From Dichotomicrobium thermohalophilum (GTDB taxonomy: Bacteria > Pseudomonadota > Alphaproteobacteria > Rhizobiales > Rhodomicrobiaceae), in the NCBI RefSeq assembly GCF_003550175.1, contig NZ_QXDF01000001.1:396501-460500 (forward strand): a stretch of DNA of 64,000 bases, written 5' to 3'. The position numbers and the translations under genes were made by a program. Below the pieces are notes generated by a model, which did not search any database, was not told the DNA's origin, and saw only the letters and a list, made by a program, of their open reading frames with translations. Shown piece by piece: positions 45,799 through 53,864 of this stretch. Position 1 is the stretch's first letter; each line of letters begins with the position of its first letter.

Positions 45799-46395
45799 AT
45801 GCACACACAAGTTCATCCGAGCTACCGCGGAATTGCTTTGTTTTTTGCCTCTCTGCTTGTGGGGCTTGCGGCCTCTCTCGCTGCAGCCACAGCCGGGACC
45901 CAAACCTTCGAGAGACCGACGTACAAAGGTGACCGCCTGGACTGGTGTCTCAACTGGGGAAAGGGATGCGGCCGGCAAGCGGCGAATGCCTATTGCAAAT
46001 TACGCGGGTTTCAAAGGGCCACCGATTTTTCGCAAGCCAGCAATATCGGCAAATCGATCTCAACACGCCTGATCGGAACCGGCGCCGTCTGCGATCAGGA
46101 TTTCTGTGACGGTTTCCGGCGGATCACCTGCTTCAAGCCGTCTCCGACGATAAGGACGTTCCGGCGGCCGAAGTGGCAAGGCGACCGTCTTGACTGGTGC
46201 CTCAACTGGGGGCGCGATTGCGGCAAGCCGGCAGCCAACGCATATTGCAAGAAGCGCGGCTTCGACTCTGCGGTTGGCTTCAAGAAGGCCTCAAATATCG
46301 GCAACCGCCGGCCGACACGCCTCATTACGACAGGCGCGGTGTGCGATCAGGGTCATTGCGACGGTTTCCGTTTCATCCGGTGCCGTAAAGACTGA
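45799..46395 (+). CDS. Secreted protein with two copies of a six-cysteine domain
   Basis: The 198-residue product has a signal peptide (about 1-33, ending SLAAATAG) and two tandem copies of a domain of about 75 residues, at roughly 38-112 and 120-196. Each copy has the pattern DRLDWCLNWG, CG, AANAYC, RGF, SNIG, TRLI, TGAVCDQ, CDGF and a last Cys, giving six cysteines per copy, probably three disulfides each. I do not recognise a named family. The ATG at 45799 has GGGAGG six bases upstream. It lies 105 bp downstream of the RHH gene and is probably a separate unit. Confidence 0.8.
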   Translation: MHTQVHPSYRGIALFFASLLVGLAASLAAATAGTQTFERPTYKGDRLDWCLNWGKGCGRQAANAYCKLRGFQRATDFSQASNIGKSISTRLIGTGAVCDQDFCDGFRRITCFKPSPTIRTFRRPKWQGDRLDWCLNWGRDCGKPAANAYCKKRGFDSAVGFKKASNIGNRRPTRLITTGAVCDQGHCDGFRFIRCRKD

Positions 46396-46504
46396 ATCTT
46401 GCCTGACCTTGCAGGAGAGAGGGCGAAGCCGCCGGTTCGTGGACATCGGTGGCTTCGCTTCGCCTTGCACAAAGGCGCTGCCTCGGGCCGGGCCTTATCT
46501 TCGC

Positions 46505-47398
46505 TCAGTGCGTGCGGCGGATGATGAAATCCGCCGTGGTGGCGAGCATCTCGCCGCGCGGGCCGAATGGCTCCAGCGCACGCACCGCCTTCTGCTCCAG
46601 TTCGCGCAGCCGCGCCTTTGCCGCATCCAGCCCGAGAAGCGTGATGAGTGTCGCCTTCCCGGCGGCTTCGTCCTTGCCCGCCGCCTTGCCGAGCGTTGCG
46701 GCGTCGCCTTCGGCGTCGAGCAGATCGTCCGCAAGTTGAAACGCCTGCCCGATTGTCGCGCCGTAGCGGCTGAGCGCAGCCATGTCGTCCGCGCTCGCGC
46801 CGCCGATGATCCCGCCGGCCTCGCAGGCGAATTTCAGCAACGCGCCGGTTTTCATTGCCTGCAGAAGCGCGATCTCGTCCGCGTCCAGGGTTTGTCCCGG
46901 CGCCATCAGGTCGAGCATTTGCCCGCCGGCCATGCCGCGCCAGCCGGCTGCCTGGGCCAGCCCGAGCGTGAGCCGCGACCGCGCCGCCGGATCGGAATGC
47001 GTGCTCTCGCGCGCCATGATCTCGAAGGCCAACGTCAGCAGCGAGTCGCCCGCCAGGATCGCAGTGGCATCATCGAAGGCCTTGTGCACCGTGGGGCGAC
47101 CGCGGCGCAGGTCGTCGTCGTCCATTGCCGGCAGGTCGTCGTGAATGAGCGAGTAGCAGTGCACGCATTCCAGCGCCGCCGCCGCGTCGAGCGCCGCCTC
47201 CCGCTCGGCGCCGAAGATCGCCGCACTCTCGATCAACAGGTGCGGGCGGAGCCGCTTGCCCCCGCCCAGCGAGCCATACCGCATCGCCTCGGCAAGCCGT
47301 TGGGGCGGCGCAAAGTCGCCCTCTCCTTCGCCGTTCAGCAAATCCTGGAGGCGGTCTTCGACAAGTCTTGCATTCGCCTCCAGACGCTCTTTAAACAT
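46505..47398 (-). CDS. ispA: Polyprenyl (farnesyl/geranylgeranyl) diphosphate synthase
   Basis: The 297-residue protein has the first aspartate-rich motif HDDLPAMDDDD with the long DDxxxxD spacing of bacterial farnesyl synthases, GGGKRLRPHL at the substrate site and the second motif QLADDLLDAEGD. It makes C15 or C20 diphosphate for quinones, carotenoids and undecaprenyl phosphate. The chain length is not certain. It is divergent from rpmF over a 217-bp spacer. Confidence 0.93.
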   Translation of the reverse strand: MFKERLEANARLVEDRLQDLLNGEGEGDFAPPQRLAEAMRYGSLGGGKRLRPHLLIESAAIFGAEREAALDAAAALECVHCYSLIHDDLPAMDDDDLRRGRPTVHKAFDDATAILAGDSLLTLAFEIMARESTHSDPAARSRLTLGLAQAAGWRGMAGGQMLDLMAPGQTLDADEIALLQAMKTGALLKFACEAGGIIGGASADDMAALSRYGATIGQAFQLADDLLDAEGDAATLGKAAGKDEAAGKATLITLLGLDAAKARLRELEQKAVRALEPFGPRGEMLATTADFIIRRTH

Positions 47399-47615
47399 GG
47401 ATCGCTGCTCTACATTTCAGGGGTGGCTTGACGGGGCGCGAGCCGTCACGTTTTGTTTTGCAAATTTCCGGGGCGGCGACAAGCGCTCCGCAGTATAGCG
47501 CAGGGCGCGCCGGCGCCGTGTGAAATGCTGGCCAACCGGCCCGATTACCGTTATACACCAACACAACGCGATCGCGCGGGTTGTATCTCGCGCGCAGGAT
47601 TTCAGGAGAACGACA

Positions 47616-47801
47616 ATGGCAGTCCCAAAACGGAAAGTTTCGCGCATGAAGCGCGGCAACCGGCGCGCGCATGACTCGCTGGACAAGCCGACCTATGTCG
47701 AGGACAAGGACACGGGCGAGCTGCGTCGGCCGCATCACATCGACCTCAAGACCGGCATGTATCGCGGCCGCCAAGTGCTTGAGCCGAAGGAAGAATACTG
47801 A
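47616..47801 (+). CDS. rpmF: 50S ribosomal protein L32
   Basis: The 61-residue protein has [20 protein letters not shown] and [16 protein letters not shown], the standard alphaproteobacterial L32 without zinc cysteines. It is part of the 50S subunit. CAGGAG precedes the ATG at 47616. A small membrane protein gene follows. Confidence 0.98.
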   Translation: MAVPKRKVSRMKRGNRRAHDSLDKPTYVEDKDTGELRRPHHIDLKTGMYRGRQVLEPKEEY

Positions 47802-47816
47802 TTGCCGCGGGCAATC
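47800..47816. other. Hairpin at the end of rpmF
   Basis: A perfect seven-base stem (GATTGCC / GGCAATC) with a three-base loop overlaps the rpmF stop codon. No T-run follows, so it is more likely a partial terminator or a processing/stability hairpin that lowers expression of the downstream membrane-protein gene relative to rpmF. Confidence 0.45.
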
Positions 47817-47833
47817 GATGAACGGAGAGCGCC

Positions 47834-48328
47834 ATGCTCGCGGCAGTGCCGTGGATTGCGGTCGCGCTGATCGTCTATGACATCGCCGTGTTCGGCTTTG
47901 CCGGTGCCGGTGTCGCGGGCGCGCAGGCGGTCATGCAGAGCGAGATCGTAACGATCCCGCTCATGTCCGGAGCACGCTGGTCGTTGGGCGTGGGTGACGC
48001 GATCGTTCTCTTGACGCTGGTGTTCCTGTTCGTCGAGTTGATGAAGGCGGCCAGACGGCGCGGCATCTCGATCACCGATCAGGCGCTATCGACGATCATC
48101 CTGATCATCTGCGTGATCCAGTTCCTGATGGTCGAGAAGGCGGCGACGTCGGTCTTCCTCTTCATCACCGTCGCCGCGTTTATTGACGTGATCGCCGGCT
48201 TCTTCATTGCGTTGCGCCCTGCGCGCCGGACCTCAAAGCCGCAGGCGCGCGCATCTCAGGAGGCGTCATCCTGGCCGTCCGACACGGCCACGCAAGGATC
48301 CCAACTTGGTCAGGGCTCCCACGGTTAA
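47834..48328 (+). CDS. Membrane protein, unknown function
   Basis: The 164-residue product has four likely membrane segments (about 5-27, 52-70, 86-104, 108-128) and a Ser/Gln-rich C-terminal tail. The motif MQSEIVTIPLMSGARWSLGVGDAIVLL between helices 1 and 2 looks conserved. I do not know the function. It lies 32 bp after rpmF, and its 3' end overlaps the start of the NrtR-like gene by 23 bases. Confidence 0.75.
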   Translation: MLAAVPWIAVALIVYDIAVFGFAGAGVAGAQAVMQSEIVTIPLMSGARWSLGVGDAIVLLTLVFLFVELMKAARRRGISITDQALSTIILIICVIQFLMVEKAATSVFLFITVAAFIDVIAGFFIALRPARRTSKPQARASQEASSWPSDTATQGSQLGQGSHG

Positions 48329-49349
48329 CAAACCTGCCGACCCGGCGCCAGATACACGCGCGCCGACCGAGGCGCTTGAAGCGCCATCCGTCGAGATCGG
48401 GCTGAGCGCCGCGATAATTTGCGTCCACAAGGGGGAGCCGCAGATTCTCGTCGTCCGCAATGACGAGGAGGACGGGCTGGACGCGCTACCCTCCGGCCCC
48501 TTCAACCCGCTGACACATCGCACACTGGAAATCGGCCTGCGATCATGGGTGGCCGAGCAGACCGGCCTGCAGCTCGGCTATGTCGAACAGCTTTACACCT
48601 TCGGCGACCGCGGCCGCCATGCGCGGTATGGCGACACCGGCCCGCACGTCATGTCGATCGGCTACCTTGCTCTGACCCGTGCCCAGACCCTGACCTGCGG
48701 CGGCGGCGCGGTGTGGCGGCCGTGGTACGACTATTTCCCTTGGGAGGACCGGCGCGGGGAAACGCCGGCGATCATGAGCGCGCTTGCCCCGCTTCTGGAA
48801 GACTGGGCTGGCCGCGCACCCACGCCGGGCGAACCCGCGCGGCCGCTGCGCCGTAGCGACCGGCTGAACATCTGCTTCGGCCTGGGCGACGGCGGCTGGG
48901 ACGAGGAGAAGGCGCTGGAGCGCTACGAGCTGCTGTACGAAGCGGGGCTGGTCACAGAGGCCCTGCAGGATGGGCGCGAGGCCGCACTGGGCTGGGACAA
49001 CCCCGTGCGCCCCGGCCGCCCGATGCGCTACGACCATCGCCGTATCCTGGCGACCGCGATGAGCCGGCTGCGCGGCAAGATCAAATACCGTCCAGTCATC
49101 TTCGAGCTGTTGCCGGAGAGGTTCACCCTGTCGACCTTCCAGTGCACGGTCGAGGCCATCCTCGGCAGCCGCCTGCATAAGCAGAATTTCCGCCGTCTGG
49201 TCGCAAATGCCGGGCTGGTGGAGCCGGCGGGTGGTGTCGAGCCTGCGACCGGCGGCCGACCGGCGCAGCTTTACCGCTTTCGCCGCGAGGTGCTGCTGGA
49301 GCGCCCCGCGCCGGGAGTCCGCGTCAATCCGGCGCGCGGCGGGAACTGA
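48306..49349 (+). CDS. NrtR-like regulator with degenerate Nudix domain (alphaproteobacterial NAD regulator)
   Basis: About 347 residues. The N-terminal half (about 30-190) is a Nudix-like domain whose box (GPFNPLTHRTLEIGLRSWVA) has lost the catalytic REUXEE residues: RE is RS and EE is EQ. The C-terminal half (about 205-347) is a winged-helix-like domain (YRPVIFELLP, FTLSTFQCTVEAILG, KQNFRRLVANAGLVEP) as in NrtR. This is the layout of predicted NAD-metabolism repressors in Alphaproteobacteria. I chose the TTG at 48306 because AAGGA lies seven bases upstream and there is no ATG near the fold start. It overlaps the membrane protein gene. Confidence 0.75.
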   Translation: MVRAPTVNKPADPAPDTRAPTEALEAPSVEIGLSAAIICVHKGEPQILVVRNDEEDGLDALPSGPFNPLTHRTLEIGLRSWVAEQTGLQLGYVEQLYTFGDRGRHARYGDTGPHVMSIGYLALTRAQTLTCGGGAVWRPWYDYFPWEDRRGETPAIMSALAPLLEDWAGRAPTPGEPARPLRRSDRLNICFGLGDGGWDEEKALERYELLYEAGLVTEALQDGREAALGWDNPVRPGRPMRYDHRRILATAMSRLRGKIKYRPVIFELLPERFTLSTFQCTVEAILGSRLHKQNFRRLVANAGLVEPAGGVEPATGGRPAQLYRFRREVLLERPAPGVRVNPARGGN

Positions 49350-49462
49350 CGCGGGCCGCGCCGCGTTTCGTCAACGATTGATCGGCATCCTTTGGCGCGT
49401 CCGCAGGCGTCCTGTTAAGCTGAGCGGCGCATATCCAAGACCGCAGACACATGGAGACTGGC

Positions 49463-49957
49463 ATGAAAGGCGAAGAGGTCGTTCTCGAGCATCTGCAGAA
49501 GGCCCTGACGATGGAGTTCACGGCGGCCCACCAGTACATGCTGCATTCGCATGTGCTGAAGGATTGGGGCTTGGACGGTCTGAGCGAAAAAATGAACGAG
49601 GAGATGCAGGAGGAGCAGGGTCACGCCAACATGTTGATCGAGCGGATGCTCTTTCTGGAGGGTGATCCCGACATGACCTCAATGAACAAGGTCAACCGGG
49701 CCCAGACCTTGCGCGACATGTTCGAGGCCGACCTGCGCGACGAGCACGAGGCGCGCAAGTTCTACACCCAGGCTGCGCAGGCGTGCCAGGAGGCGGGCGA
49801 TCTGGTGAGCCGCGACCTGTTCACCAACCTCGTCCACGACGAAGAAGGCCATATCGAGTGGCTGGAAACCCAACTCGGCCTGCTCGACCGGCTCGGCGAA
49901 CAGGGTTACACGCAGCTGCAGATCCGCAAGTCCGGGGGCGACGAGGATGAGGAGTAG
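49463..49957 (+). CDS. bfr: Bacterioferritin without the haem-ligand methionine
   Basis: The 164-residue protein aligns without gaps to E. coli Bfr in the first 130 residues. The ferroxidase residues E18, E51, H54, E94, E127 and H130 are all present, as is Y25. The haem-ligand position 52 is Gln instead of Met (HAN context EEQGHAN). It should oxidise and store iron but not bind haem by the standard Met-Met link. The alignment supports the ATG at 49463, with GGAG six bases upstream, rather than 49451. Confidence 0.93.
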   Translation: MKGEEVVLEHLQKALTMEFTAAHQYMLHSHVLKDWGLDGLSEKMNEEMQEEQGHANMLIERMLFLEGDPDMTSMNKVNRAQTLRDMFEADLRDEHEARKFYTQAAQACQEAGDLVSRDLFTNLVHDEEGHIEWLETQLGLLDRLGEQGYTQLQIRKSGGDEDEE

Positions 49958-50298
49958 CGCGGTCACGCGCCAAGCAACCTCATCACGAGGGCCGCGGCGA
50001 TCCAGCCGCATGATTTGGGGCGATGCTCCTGGCTGACTTGGCGCGAGGCCCCGGCCTCGCATTATACGCGATGATTTCTTTGCCGTCTTCGTCCGGCCGG
50101 CACTTTGGCTCGCGCGGTAGGGCGATCGGCAACTTTCCCTTGGGACGGTCGTCTCACACCGTCAGCGCATGGTGCATGGCAGGCGCGCGCCGGCCAAGGC
50201 TTCATTACGCATCAAATTCCACCTGCGAGCTTGACAGCCGCGCAGCAGCGGCCTGAATCCCCAGCGCGTGCTTTGCCTGACTCCAGCAGGACCGATCC
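49958..50298. other. Intergenic region with a perfect inverted repeat
   Basis: This 341-bp gap between bfr and the AEC transporter holds no gene that I can support. At 50043-50060 there is a perfect eight-base inverted repeat (GCGAGGCC / GGCCTCGC) with a two-base centre; it may end the bfr transcript, although only ATTATA, not a T-run, follows. No iron-responsive box is recognised upstream of bfr or here. Confidence 0.5.
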
Positions 50299-51225
50299 TT
50301 GGCGATATTCACGGAAATCCTGACGGGCATTACCCTGCCTGTGCTCGTGCTTGCCGCGCTGGGCTGGTTCGCCCAGCGGCGGCTGGCTTTCGACCTCGAC
50401 ACGCTGTCCCGGCTGATGGTGAACGTTATCTTGCCGGCGGCGCTCATCCACTTCCTGACATCTGCGGAAATCCCGCTTATCGAGATCTGGCCGACGGCCT
50501 GGTTCGTGCTGCTGCAGTTCGCCGTGCACTATGTGATGGGCTATGGACTCGCGCTGATCCTCGGCCAGGGCGCGGAGATGCGGCATATGTTCGGCTGGCT
50601 GATCGCGTTTCCCAACAGCGGGAATTACGGCCTGCCGCTGATTGCTCTGACCTTTCCTTCCGACTTCCTGCTGCATCAGACCGTCGCCGTCAGCGCGCAC
50701 ATGGTGCTGGTCTCCACGGCAGGCATCTGGCTGATGGCGCGCGGCGGCCCGGACGGGCCGAGCGTGGCCAAGCTGCTGTTCGGCTCGCCCGTGCTCCCCG
50801 CCGTGGCGGCCGGACTGGCGCTCAAGGGCTTCGAGGTCAGTTTGCCGGTCGCGATTGCGACGCCGCTGGAGCTGATGGGCGATGCGCTTACGCCGATGGC
50901 GCTGTTCCTGCTGGGCGCGCAGCTGACGACCGTAACCACCGAGACCGCGCGCGGGCCGCTGGCGAGCACGGCGGCCATAAAGCTGCTCGCCGCGCCGGCC
51001 GTGACATGGGCGCTGGCGGTAGCGACGGGCTTTCCTGATGCGATGGTCGCCTTCTTCGTCGTCGGCACGGCGACGCCGACGGGCATCATGCTGGCAATCT
51101 TCGCCGCGCAGTACCGCGCGCAGCCGCAGTTCGTCTCCGCGATCGTGTTCTTCACGACCGTGCTCAGCGCGCTGACGGTGACGGGCTGGATTTTCGCGAT
51201 GCGGCTCGCCGGGCTGATGCCGTAA
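50299..51225 (+). CDS. AEC-family transporter (auxin efflux carrier type)
   Basis: The 308-residue protein has about ten membrane segments in two halves. The N-terminal half contains the motif FPNSGNYGLPLIAL, and the C-terminal half has AVATGFPDAMVAFFVV and GTATPTGIMLAIFAAQY, both typical of the AEC/membrane transport protein family. Substrates in bacteria are organic acids such as malate or malonate. The start is TTG at 50299, with AGGA seven bases upstream. Confidence 0.87.
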   Translation: MAIFTEILTGITLPVLVLAALGWFAQRRLAFDLDTLSRLMVNVILPAALIHFLTSAEIPLIEIWPTAWFVLLQFAVHYVMGYGLALILGQGAEMRHMFGWLIAFPNSGNYGLPLIALTFPSDFLLHQTVAVSAHMVLVSTAGIWLMARGGPDGPSVAKLLFGSPVLPAVAAGLALKGFEVSLPVAIATPLELMGDALTPMALFLLGAQLTTVTTETARGPLASTAAIKLLAAPAVTWALAVATGFPDAMVAFFVVGTATPTGIMLAIFAAQYRAQPQFVSAIVFFTTVLSALTVTGWIFAMRLAGLMP

Positions 51226-51232
51226 AGCGCAT

Positions 51233-51259
51233 TCCGAAAAGTGAGAACCGCTTTTCGGA
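51233..51259. repeat. Palindromic hairpin element
   Basis: Nine-base arms TCCGAAAAG and CTTTTCGGA flank a nine-base loop just after the AEC transporter stop. Because the right arm contains CTTTT, it can act as a weak bidirectional terminator. From memory the pattern AAGCGCATTCCGAAAAGTG is a common intergenic sequence in Hyphomicrobiales genomes. Confidence 0.6.
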
Positions 51260-51346
51260 TCAAAGGCGCGCCAATAGAGCCGCTGGCCATCTTGCCCGCG
51301 CCCGTGTCATAACCCGCGCGAAACAGACGCACTCAGAGGACAGCAC

Positions 51347-51976
51347 ATGATCGACCTTTACACCTGGGCGACGCCGAACGGCCGGAAAGTGTCCATCGCG
51401 CTGGAAGAGATGGGCCTCGACTACAATGTCATCCCCATCAACATCGGCAAGGACGAGCAATTCTCGCCAGAGTTCCTTGAGGTCAGCCCCAACAACAAGA
51501 TCCCCGCGATCCGCGATCATGACACCGGCCTGGCGCTCATGGAGTCCGGCGCGATCCTGATGTATCTGGCGGAGAAGACCGGGCAGTTCTGGCCCCAGGA
51601 TTTCGAGGGCAAATGGCGCACGGTCGAATGGCTGATGTGGCAGATGGGCGGGCCCGGCCCGTTTCTCGGTCAGGTTCACCACTTCGTCAAGTTCAACCCT
51701 GGCGTGAGCGAATACGCCGAGCAGCGATACCTGAAGGAAGGCAAGCGGCTCTACAGCGTCCTTGACCGGCGGCTCGCGGAACGCGAATTCGTGGCGGACG
51801 TTTACACGATCGCGGACATGGCGATTTTCCCGTGGATTGCGCGCTTCGATTATCAGACGATCGATTTGGACGATTATCCGAACGTCAAGCGGTGGTACCT
51901 CACAATCGCGGAGCGCCCGGCCGTGAAGCGGGGCTACAACGTTCCGGAATCCAACCAGAAAATCCCGATGCCCTGA
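51347..51976 (+). CDS. Glutathione S-transferase (YghU/YfcG-like)
   Basis: The 209-residue protein has a thioredoxin-like N-terminal domain (MIDLYTWATPNGRKVSIALEE, NNKIPAIRD, ALMESGAILMYLAEK) and an all-helical C-terminal domain (ADVYTIADMAIFPWIARF). The TPNGRK motif and TWATPN start are those of the disulfide-bond-reductase-like GSTs. It uses glutathione to reduce or conjugate a small molecule. A dapA paralogue follows after 15 bp, probably in the same operon. Confidence 0.88.
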   Translation: MIDLYTWATPNGRKVSIALEEMGLDYNVIPINIGKDEQFSPEFLEVSPNNKIPAIRDHDTGLALMESGAILMYLAEKTGQFWPQDFEGKWRTVEWLMWQMGGPGPFLGQVHHFVKFNPGVSEYAEQRYLKEGKRLYSVLDRRLAEREFVADVYTIADMAIFPWIARFDYQTIDLDDYPNVKRWYLTIAERPAVKRGYNVPESNQKIPMP

Positions 51977-51991
51977 CCACGAGGATGGAAC

Positions 51992-52903
51992 ATGGCCAAT
52001 AATGATCAGATGAGCGGCGTGATCGCGCCGGTGGTCACGCCCTTCAATGACGAAGGCGCGGTCGACGAGGAGCGGTTTTATGAGCACGCCCACTGGCTGC
52101 TCTCGAATGGCTGCGACGCGCTCGCCCCCTTCGGCACCACCAGCGAGGCCAACTCGCTCGGCCAGACCGAGCGCAAGCAGCTTCTGCGCGGCCTGGTTGA
52201 CAGCGGCATATCGCCGGATGACCTCATGCCCGGAACGGGGATGTGTTCGCTCGCGGACACGCTGACGCTCACGCGCCAGGCGGTGGAACTGGGCTGCCGC
52301 GGGGTACTTCTGCTGCCGCCTTTCTACTACAAGAACGTCAGCGACGATGGTCTTTTCCAATACGTCAGCGAGCTGATCGACCGGATGGAGAGCAGCACGC
52401 TGCACATTTATCTCTACCATATCCCGCCGGTGGCCCAGGTCGGATGGTCGGTCGATCTGGTGAAGCGGCTGGCAGACAAGTTTCCCGAGACAGTCGTTGG
52501 CCTGAAGGATTCCTCCGGCGACTGGTCCTACACGGAGGCGGTGCTGGAATCCGTCCCGGATTTCGCAGTGTTCTCCGGCAGCGAGGATTTCCTGCTGCAA
52601 AACAGGCGCGCGGGCGGCGCCGGCACGATCACGGCAATGGCCAATATCAACGCGCCGATGATCGCCGAGCTTTACGACAAATGGGAAGAGCCGGACGCCG
52701 GGGAGATACAGGCGCAGATTTCCAGAATCCGTGAGGTCATTCGCGACGCCGGAACCATTCCCGCGCTCAAGGCGGTTCTGGCGCATTATCGCGAGGCGCC
52801 CTCGCTCCGCACGGTTCGTCCGCCCCTGCTTTCCATGGGTGAAGCAGCCGCGACCAAGCTGATCCGCGCGCTGGACGAGGCGGGCTTCAGTCCGAGTTTC
52901 TGA
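51992..52903 (+). CDS. Dihydrodipicolinate synthase-family aldolase (DapA paralogue)
   Basis: The 303-residue TIM-barrel protein has the family residues: GTTSE (48-52, with Ser where DapA has Gly), Tyr142 in IYLYHIPP and Schiff-base Lys172 in GLKDSSGDW. It should form a pyruvate-derived Schiff base and either make or break a C-C bond. Since an orthodox dapA is present at 16727, this copy probably acts on another substrate (for example a keto-deoxy sugar acid). It follows the GST gene. The last 17 bases overlap the converging methyltransferase gene. Confidence 0.87.
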   Translation: MANNDQMSGVIAPVVTPFNDEGAVDEERFYEHAHWLLSNGCDALAPFGTTSEANSLGQTERKQLLRGLVDSGISPDDLMPGTGMCSLADTLTLTRQAVELGCRGVLLLPPFYYKNVSDDGLFQYVSELIDRMESSTLHIYLYHIPPVAQVGWSVDLVKRLADKFPETVVGLKDSSGDWSYTEAVLESVPDFAVFSGSEDFLLQNRRAGGAGTITAMANINAPMIAELYDKWEEPDAGEIQAQISRIREVIRDAGTIPALKAVLAHYREAPSLRTVRPPLLSMGEAAATKLIRALDEAGFSPSF

Positions 52904-53813
52904 CTGGGCCGGGATTGGCCTTATCACCCGCGCTGTGCTCCTCGGTGCCGAGGGCATCGGCGAGCCGCGCCTGGGCTGAACCGGGGCGTAGTGGCTTCTG
53001 CTGGCTTTCGTGCGGTGCCCAACCGGTCAGCGTGATGATCTCGAAGGTCGCGGAAACGCGGCCGTCAGCGATGCCGTAATGATCCGCGTAAATCTCAGCC
53101 GCACGCATAAGCACATCCCGACGCAGCGGGCGGCTTGAACGCTCGCGCAGGGCGTTGACCGCGCCCATCCCGCGCAATTCATGCATCAGGGCGAAGGGCG
53201 TCTCATAGCTGACCTGCACGACATCCGTGTCACTCACCGGCAGGTTGAAGCCGGTGCGCTGCAGAAGCCCGCCAAAGTCGCGGACATCGGCCATGGGCGC
53301 CACGCGCGGCGCGGCGCCGCCGGTGATCTCGGTCTCCGCAGCCATCAGCGCGGCCCGAAGCTCCTGCAGAGTTGCCCCGCCCAGTAGCGCGCCAAGGAAC
53401 AGGCCGTCCGGCTTGAGCGCACGGCGGATTTGGACCAGCGTTCCGGGGAGGTCGTTGGCGAACTGGAGCGCCAGCGCCGAGACCACCAGATCGAGCTTCT
53501 CGCCGCCGAAAGGCAGCATCTCCATGTCGGCGCGCACGCGCGGCGCCGGGCACTGGCGGAGTAGGGCGGGGCTCTCCTCGACGCTGATGACGGTACCTAC
53601 GCTCTCCAGTTCGACGAGCGCGCGCGAAAGCACGCCATGGTGCGCGCCGACATTCACCGCGACTGGAAACGCGCGCTGGATCACCCCGAGTCTCTCGACG
53701 ATGTCCTCCGCGGCGCGGTGGAGCAGGAAATCATGCGCTCCGATGCGCTGCGCCGCGCGGTTTCGCTGGCGGGCAAGCATCTTGCGGTCAAAGAGGTCTG
53801 ACGGGCTGGTCAT
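52887..53813 (-). CDS. SAM-dependent methyltransferase, NDUFAF5/BioC-like
   Basis: The 308-residue protein starts FDRKMLARQRNRAAQRIGAHDFLLHRAAEDI, the pattern of the alphaproteobacterial/mitochondrial NDUFAF5 family. It has SAM-fold strands VAVNVGAHHG (the glycine-rich loop is degenerate: GAHHG rather than GxGxG), DLVVSALALQFANDLPG and a helical C-terminus. NDUFAF5 hydroxylates an arginine in complex I subunit NDUFS7; methyl transfer is not proven for the family. It is divergent from comF with 51 bp between. Confidence 0.83.
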   Translation of the reverse strand: MTSPSDLFDRKMLARQRNRAAQRIGAHDFLLHRAAEDIVERLGVIQRAFPVAVNVGAHHGVLSRALVELESVGTVISVEESPALLRQCPAPRVRADMEMLPFGGEKLDLVVSALALQFANDLPGTLVQIRRALKPDGLFLGALLGGATLQELRAALMAAETEITGGAAPRVAPMADVRDFGGLLQRTGFNLPVSDTDVVQVSYETPFALMHELRGMGAVNALRERSSRPLRRDVLMRAAEIYADHYGIADGRVSATFEIITLTGWAPHESQQKPLRPGSAQARLADALGTEEHSAGDKANPGPVRNSD

Positions 53814-53864
53814 GGTTGCTCGGCCTGATATAGTCCGACTGTTTCGCGTGAGGGGTGAAAGACG

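Noticed and set aside
51260-52957. A 565-codon open frame on the minus strand opposite the GST and the DapA paralogue
   Set aside because: It overlaps two well-supported genes over their full length and has no domain or ribosome site.
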